From Steinernema hermaphroditum (lineage: Eukaryota; Nematoda; Chromadorea; Rhabditida; Steinernematidae): a DNA stretch of 64,000 nucleotides. The notes under the pieces are model-generated. The model was not told where the DNA came from and made no database searches. It was given only the letters and a program-made list of their open reading frames with translations. Shown here in pieces: positions 60,564 through 64,000 of the stretch. Location: positions 8,866,001 through 8,930,000 of the forward strand of contig CM059625.1 of assembly GCA_030435675.1 (NCBI GenBank), given 5' to 3'. A program made the position numbers and the translations under genes. Each line of letters starts with the position of its first letter. Position 1 is the first letter of the stretch.

Positions 60564-61807
60564 TTATGTGAAGTTTTGTTTTCGAAGTCTGTTTCTGGCT
60601 TGCTGAATCCTTGTGTCAATTTTTTTTTGATGCTGTATGCTCCTATCGGAAGATTTCAGATTCTGTAGACATTGTTATTGTTTTAGATCTTGCTTTCAAT
60701 TCAAAGTATACCTGACTAAAACAGTAGGAGAGAACGTTGTTGATGGCTTTGTCAATTTCTATATGATTCTTTCGTTGTGTATTCATGAAGTGCACACCTC
60801 GGTGGATTCTCCTAAACGTGCCTGAACGTCAGTTAAAATAGTCGTGACGTACCTAATAGTGTCCTTAGCCATTTGTTTGCTAGGAAACGCTTCAATTTTT
60901 GTAAGATCCGTCGTTAGTAATTCGTCAACGTTCTCCAAGTCAACTGTTCCTCGCATAAGATTGCATGCAGCTGCCCTACGATGGGCTGCGAACACAGCTC
61001 GTCGTCTGGAAACTTCGCGAATTCTCTGCTGGCGTTTTTCGCTATCCTGAATAAACTGTGCTAGCCTGGCTTGCTGTGAGTCCTGAAACATCGAAGATTC
61101 ATATTTGTAGATTCATAGTTTCTGGGATGGAAAACAAACGCGAACAAGAGAAAGACTGGAAGGCTAACCTCAAGCAGGCTAAAGGCTAACCTCAACCCAG
61201 AACAAGAGAACGAGTGGAAGGATAATCTCAAGTCATCTGCATTTAGAAATTACATGAGAGATTGAGAGACAGACAGTCCCAAATGTGAACAGTACATTTA
61301 AATGATAACTCACCGACAGAGAAATGGTAGGCTCCTTCACAATACCGTTGGAGTCGATAAAATAAAACAGACGTGATTCACTCCGGAATCCAGTCTGTGG
61401 CTCTCTACAGCGATCAATATCATCTTCTTGAATAACAGAGCGACTGTCGCCCCGTTTGGGAAGCTTGGAGCGCCTTATGTTAACCATATTTGTTAGCTGG
61501 GGAGTTGTCGCGTTGAGCTGCGACGGATGGCTTATCTTTGAAGCAGAAGATGACGCGACATCGCTGAAGCAATTTTGCAAATTAATGTCGAAACCGCCGT
61601 CCAAAGTACTCACCTAATATTCTGCTTGGTAAAAGATGTAAGCAGTTGCTGATAAAGCACATTCATTCTTTTGAATTTCTGCCGCTCGCATATCAATAAA
61701 GAGCGAAGTTTTTCATTTTCCTCTTCGAGTTTTTGGCAGTAGTTTAAATGTCCCATACTCTCAATGCGAGACTGAGCGAGAAAACATTTGTGTGAATTGC
61801 GAACCAT
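60564..61807 (-). CDS. Coiled-coil protein, unrecognised family
   Basis: Exons begin 61807-61614, then about 61563-61314, about 61084-60854, about 60811-60710, and a last exon ending at TAA 60566-60564. The N-terminal part forms a short coiled coil (CQKLEEENEKLRSLL) ending LYQQLLTSFTKQNI. A Ser-rich and basic linker follows (RRSKLPKRGDSRS). The C-terminal half is helical and strongly charged (QFIQDSEKRQQRIREVSRRR, then KKIDTRIQQARNRLRKQNF). Total about 315 residues. The third intron is long (about 230 nt) and holds a tandem duplication. No family recognised; a cytoskeletal or centrosomal adaptor would fit but is only a guess. Confidence 0.65.
61143..61232. repeat. Two direct repeats in an intron of the coiled-coil gene
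   Basis: A 32-nt unit at 61143-61174 (aacaagagaaagactggaag and on) recurs at 61201-61232 with a few changes. A partial third piece (aggctaacctcaa) lies between them. Confidence 0.8.
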
Positions 61808-62543
61808 CCCATACCAAGTTCGCTAACAGTAATCTACAATTGCACAGATATATACGGAAATCATACATCGCGCTGGACATCATAACCGCAAAGTGCTGTG
61901 CACTGAATGAGTCCGAACCCACATCTGAGCCCGTCGTACGACGGCCAAGGTGCGCGCGCCTAATTAATATCACATGCTCGTTAAGAGACGCTTTGGCCAA
62001 TCGATGTATTACGCAGAGCAGATCACAGCTAATAGAGAGTGCAGGCGACCTTCCTAAAAGCCTTCTTCGCTCTTTTACTTGTAGTGAATATAAACCTTTG
62101 CAACAAAGATGTGCTGTCTATACCCAACAATGTCGGGCTAGCATGGAAGAAATAGTGCTTCAAAAAGTGCAACCATCGCCGTCCTTACGTGACGTTAGGC
62201 TCATTTTCCTCACTTTCTGATCTGAACTAAAAAACTAATGAAGAGTGAACGTAAGAGATTTCCTATTTTGTTCAAGTGAGCAGCTGATGTAAACAAGCTT
62301 TCTGCTGCGTAGAGTGGACAGAAAGCCGCGCAGGCGATTAGTCTGCGGCTGTTTACGAAAAAATTAAAATGTTTACATCTGTTTACGATTCTGAGTGCTG
62401 ACTTTGATACCGTCCACTCTCGTTTGTTTAAGAGGCGTTGACGATGGTCAGTTCTGTTATTGATCGTAAGCGTTTGTGATTCATTAAATACAGCTGCCTT
62501 GTGATGATGATTCACCATGTTGTTTCTTGTCATATGTTCAAGA
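61808..62543. promoter_or_regulatory. Divergent intergenic region of the coiled-coil and ADAM genes
   Basis: About 0.74 kb separates the two head-to-head starts. Frames at 61792-62220 and 62210-62533 have no motif. A 5' exon with a signal peptide for the ADAM gene may lie here or further upstream but I could not identify it. Confidence 0.35.
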
Positions 62544-64000
62544 ATGTCCAGTGGTTCACAGTCGTTTGAAATGTTGTGTCAAGGGCAGCTTCCTTTTGAC
62601 GAATTCGTTTTCCGTTTTACACCTAGCCTCTTCTTCCCGTCACACTATATCGGCCACTTAAAACTGTGATCATTTGTTCACATTCATGGACATAACCTAT
62701 TGCAGTGACTTGGGAGCCATGTCCGACATATTTATTAGGAACAGTACTGCATATTCTGCAAACGGTGGACGACTGTTGCAACTTGAAAGAATGAAACGGA
62801 ATGTGAATACTCTGCCAGATTATTACACGATCGTCTCTTCTGACAAGACAAAAAGATATGTCGAGCTGGCTTTGTTCGCTGACCACTCTATGGTAGTAAG
62901 CTGCTTTGCACAACATGTTAACAGATTGTTCAATTCAGTACGAAAAATACAACAAAGACGAAGAAACGATCCACAAGCGTTTGGAAGACATTGCCCTTTT
63001 TGTAAACAGAGTAAGTTTTAGCATATTTCTATGGACTACATCGCAATCTAGTTTTACGACCCCCTCGGAATAACTATTACTCTGGTATACACCGAAGTGT
63101 GGAAGAATGGCGACCCTTTCCAGGTTTCAACGGATCCAGACCAGACACTGTCGTCATTTTTAGACTACCGTAAAGGACAGATTAAAGGACATCCACACGA
63201 CAACGCGCATTTAATAACGTATGGTGCAGTATCTGCTTCCGAATAAAAGTACTACAAGGTTTTCAGAAACATTAAATTTGCTGGAATTGTTGGCAAGGCT
63301 TACAAAGGAACAATGTGCTCATTCGATTACTCTGGTGGAGTCGATGTGGTATGACCCGATGCTTGTGCCCGTAAGTGACCGCCTTTCCAGGATCATTCAA
63401 CGGATATCCGAGCTGTCGCGGCTACTCTTGCTCATGAGATGGGACATAATTTTGGGATGGAACACGACGTGGACTACGATACGTGCAAATGCCCTCTGGT
63501 TTCTTGCGTGATGGCGCCTGCTCTCAGTCCACAACTTCCAATGTTATGGTCTGACTGCAGCATAACGTATTTGCACAAAAGTTTAAAACGCGGAGTCGAT
63601 TATTGCCTTCGAAACCCACCGAAAACATTCTTCACTGGTTCGACATGTGGAAATGGAGTGGTTGAACCAGGAGAAGACTGCGACTGTGGAGGTATTGGTG
63701 CATCTCTTTGTGGAAACAAGTGCTGTGATCCAAAGACTTGCAAATTGGCAGCTGGAGCCATTTGTGCAACGGGTGACTGTTGTGATCTAAATACATGCAG
63801 GGTAAATAGCAAGCTCTTTGTGCATGTAACAAGATGTATACAATTTCAGCCATTTGCGAAAGCTACTGTATGTCGCCGAGCGACAAATATGTGCGATTTG
63901 GAAGAATTCTGTGATGGTGACAACAATCATTGTCCGGGAGACTTTTACGTCCAGGACGGGCTCCCTTGTCCAGATGAACCTGATGTACCATGATCTATTG
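62544..64000 (+). CDS. ADAM metalloprotease-disintegrin, 3' end beyond window
   Basis: A membrane-type reprolysin sheddase. Exons: a possible first at 62544-62664, then 62705-62892, 62939-63010, 63052-63218, 63267-63348, 63391-63801, and 63850 onward. The metalloprotease starts KRYVELALFADHSM and YEKYN. The zinc site HEMGHNFGMEHD is complete, so the enzyme should be active, and the Met-turn is CVMAP. The disintegrin domain has STCGNGVVEPGEDCDCG, KCCDPKTCKL, CDLEEFCDGDNNHCPGDF. The Cys-rich region, transmembrane helix and tail would follow after base 64000 (a GT donor lies at about 63984). The proposed first exon gives only a short pro-region and no signal peptide, so an upstream exon is expected. 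Confidence 0.88.

Noticed and set aside
1..64000. CRISPR arrays, rRNA, operon-type bacterial features
   Set aside because: No regular direct repeats with spacers and no conserved rRNA stretches; gene structures are eukaryotic.

Overview
The window looks like nuclear DNA of a nematode, and I infer a clade I (Trichuris-like) worm. The genes are densely split by very short introns, mostly 40-50 nt, with (t)tttcag or tttag acceptors. Base composition is moderate, and one gene is a fusion so far described only in nematodes: a neuropeptide-type GPCR joined to a globin (C. elegans GLB-33 type). Species assignment is inference. I rebuilt exons by eye. For the acetyl-CoA carboxylase, FIP200, GPCR-globin, threonine aldolase and transporter genes the proposed exons add up to complete open frames, which supports those models. 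Exon edges may be off by a base or two.

Left part (1-23 kb): the 5' two-thirds of a Capicua (CIC, long isoform) repressor gene on the minus strand runs off the left edge. It contains a 2.2 kb intron. An approximately 8 kb stretch without recognisable genes follows, then an L-threonine aldolase gene (9 exons, one GC-AG intron) and the GPCR-globin gene.

Middle (23-51 kb): an F-box/LRR gene faces tail to tail a monocarboxylate-type MFS transporter. A FIP200/RB1CC1 (ATG11-family) gene and a RAB3GAP1 gene diverge from one roughly 0.87 kb promoter region. RAB3GAP1 converges on a neprilysin-type M13 protease gene. Next come a non-autonomous DNA transposon-like element with long inverted arms and an 11-bp target duplication, a WIPI (WDR45/WDR45B, EPG-6-like) gene, two inverted copies of an unidentified ~300-bp sequence, and small unrecognised genes, including a clean four-exon gene for a single-pass membrane protein.

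Right part (51-64 kb): a complete 26-exon acetyl-CoA carboxylase gene, a histidine-phosphatase-superfamily gene, a coiled-coil protein gene, and an ADAM metalloprotease gene cut by the right edge. FIP200, RAB3GAP1 and WIPI all act in autophagy or Rab control of membranes and lie within about 17 kb. Whether that is more than chance cannot be judged from one window.
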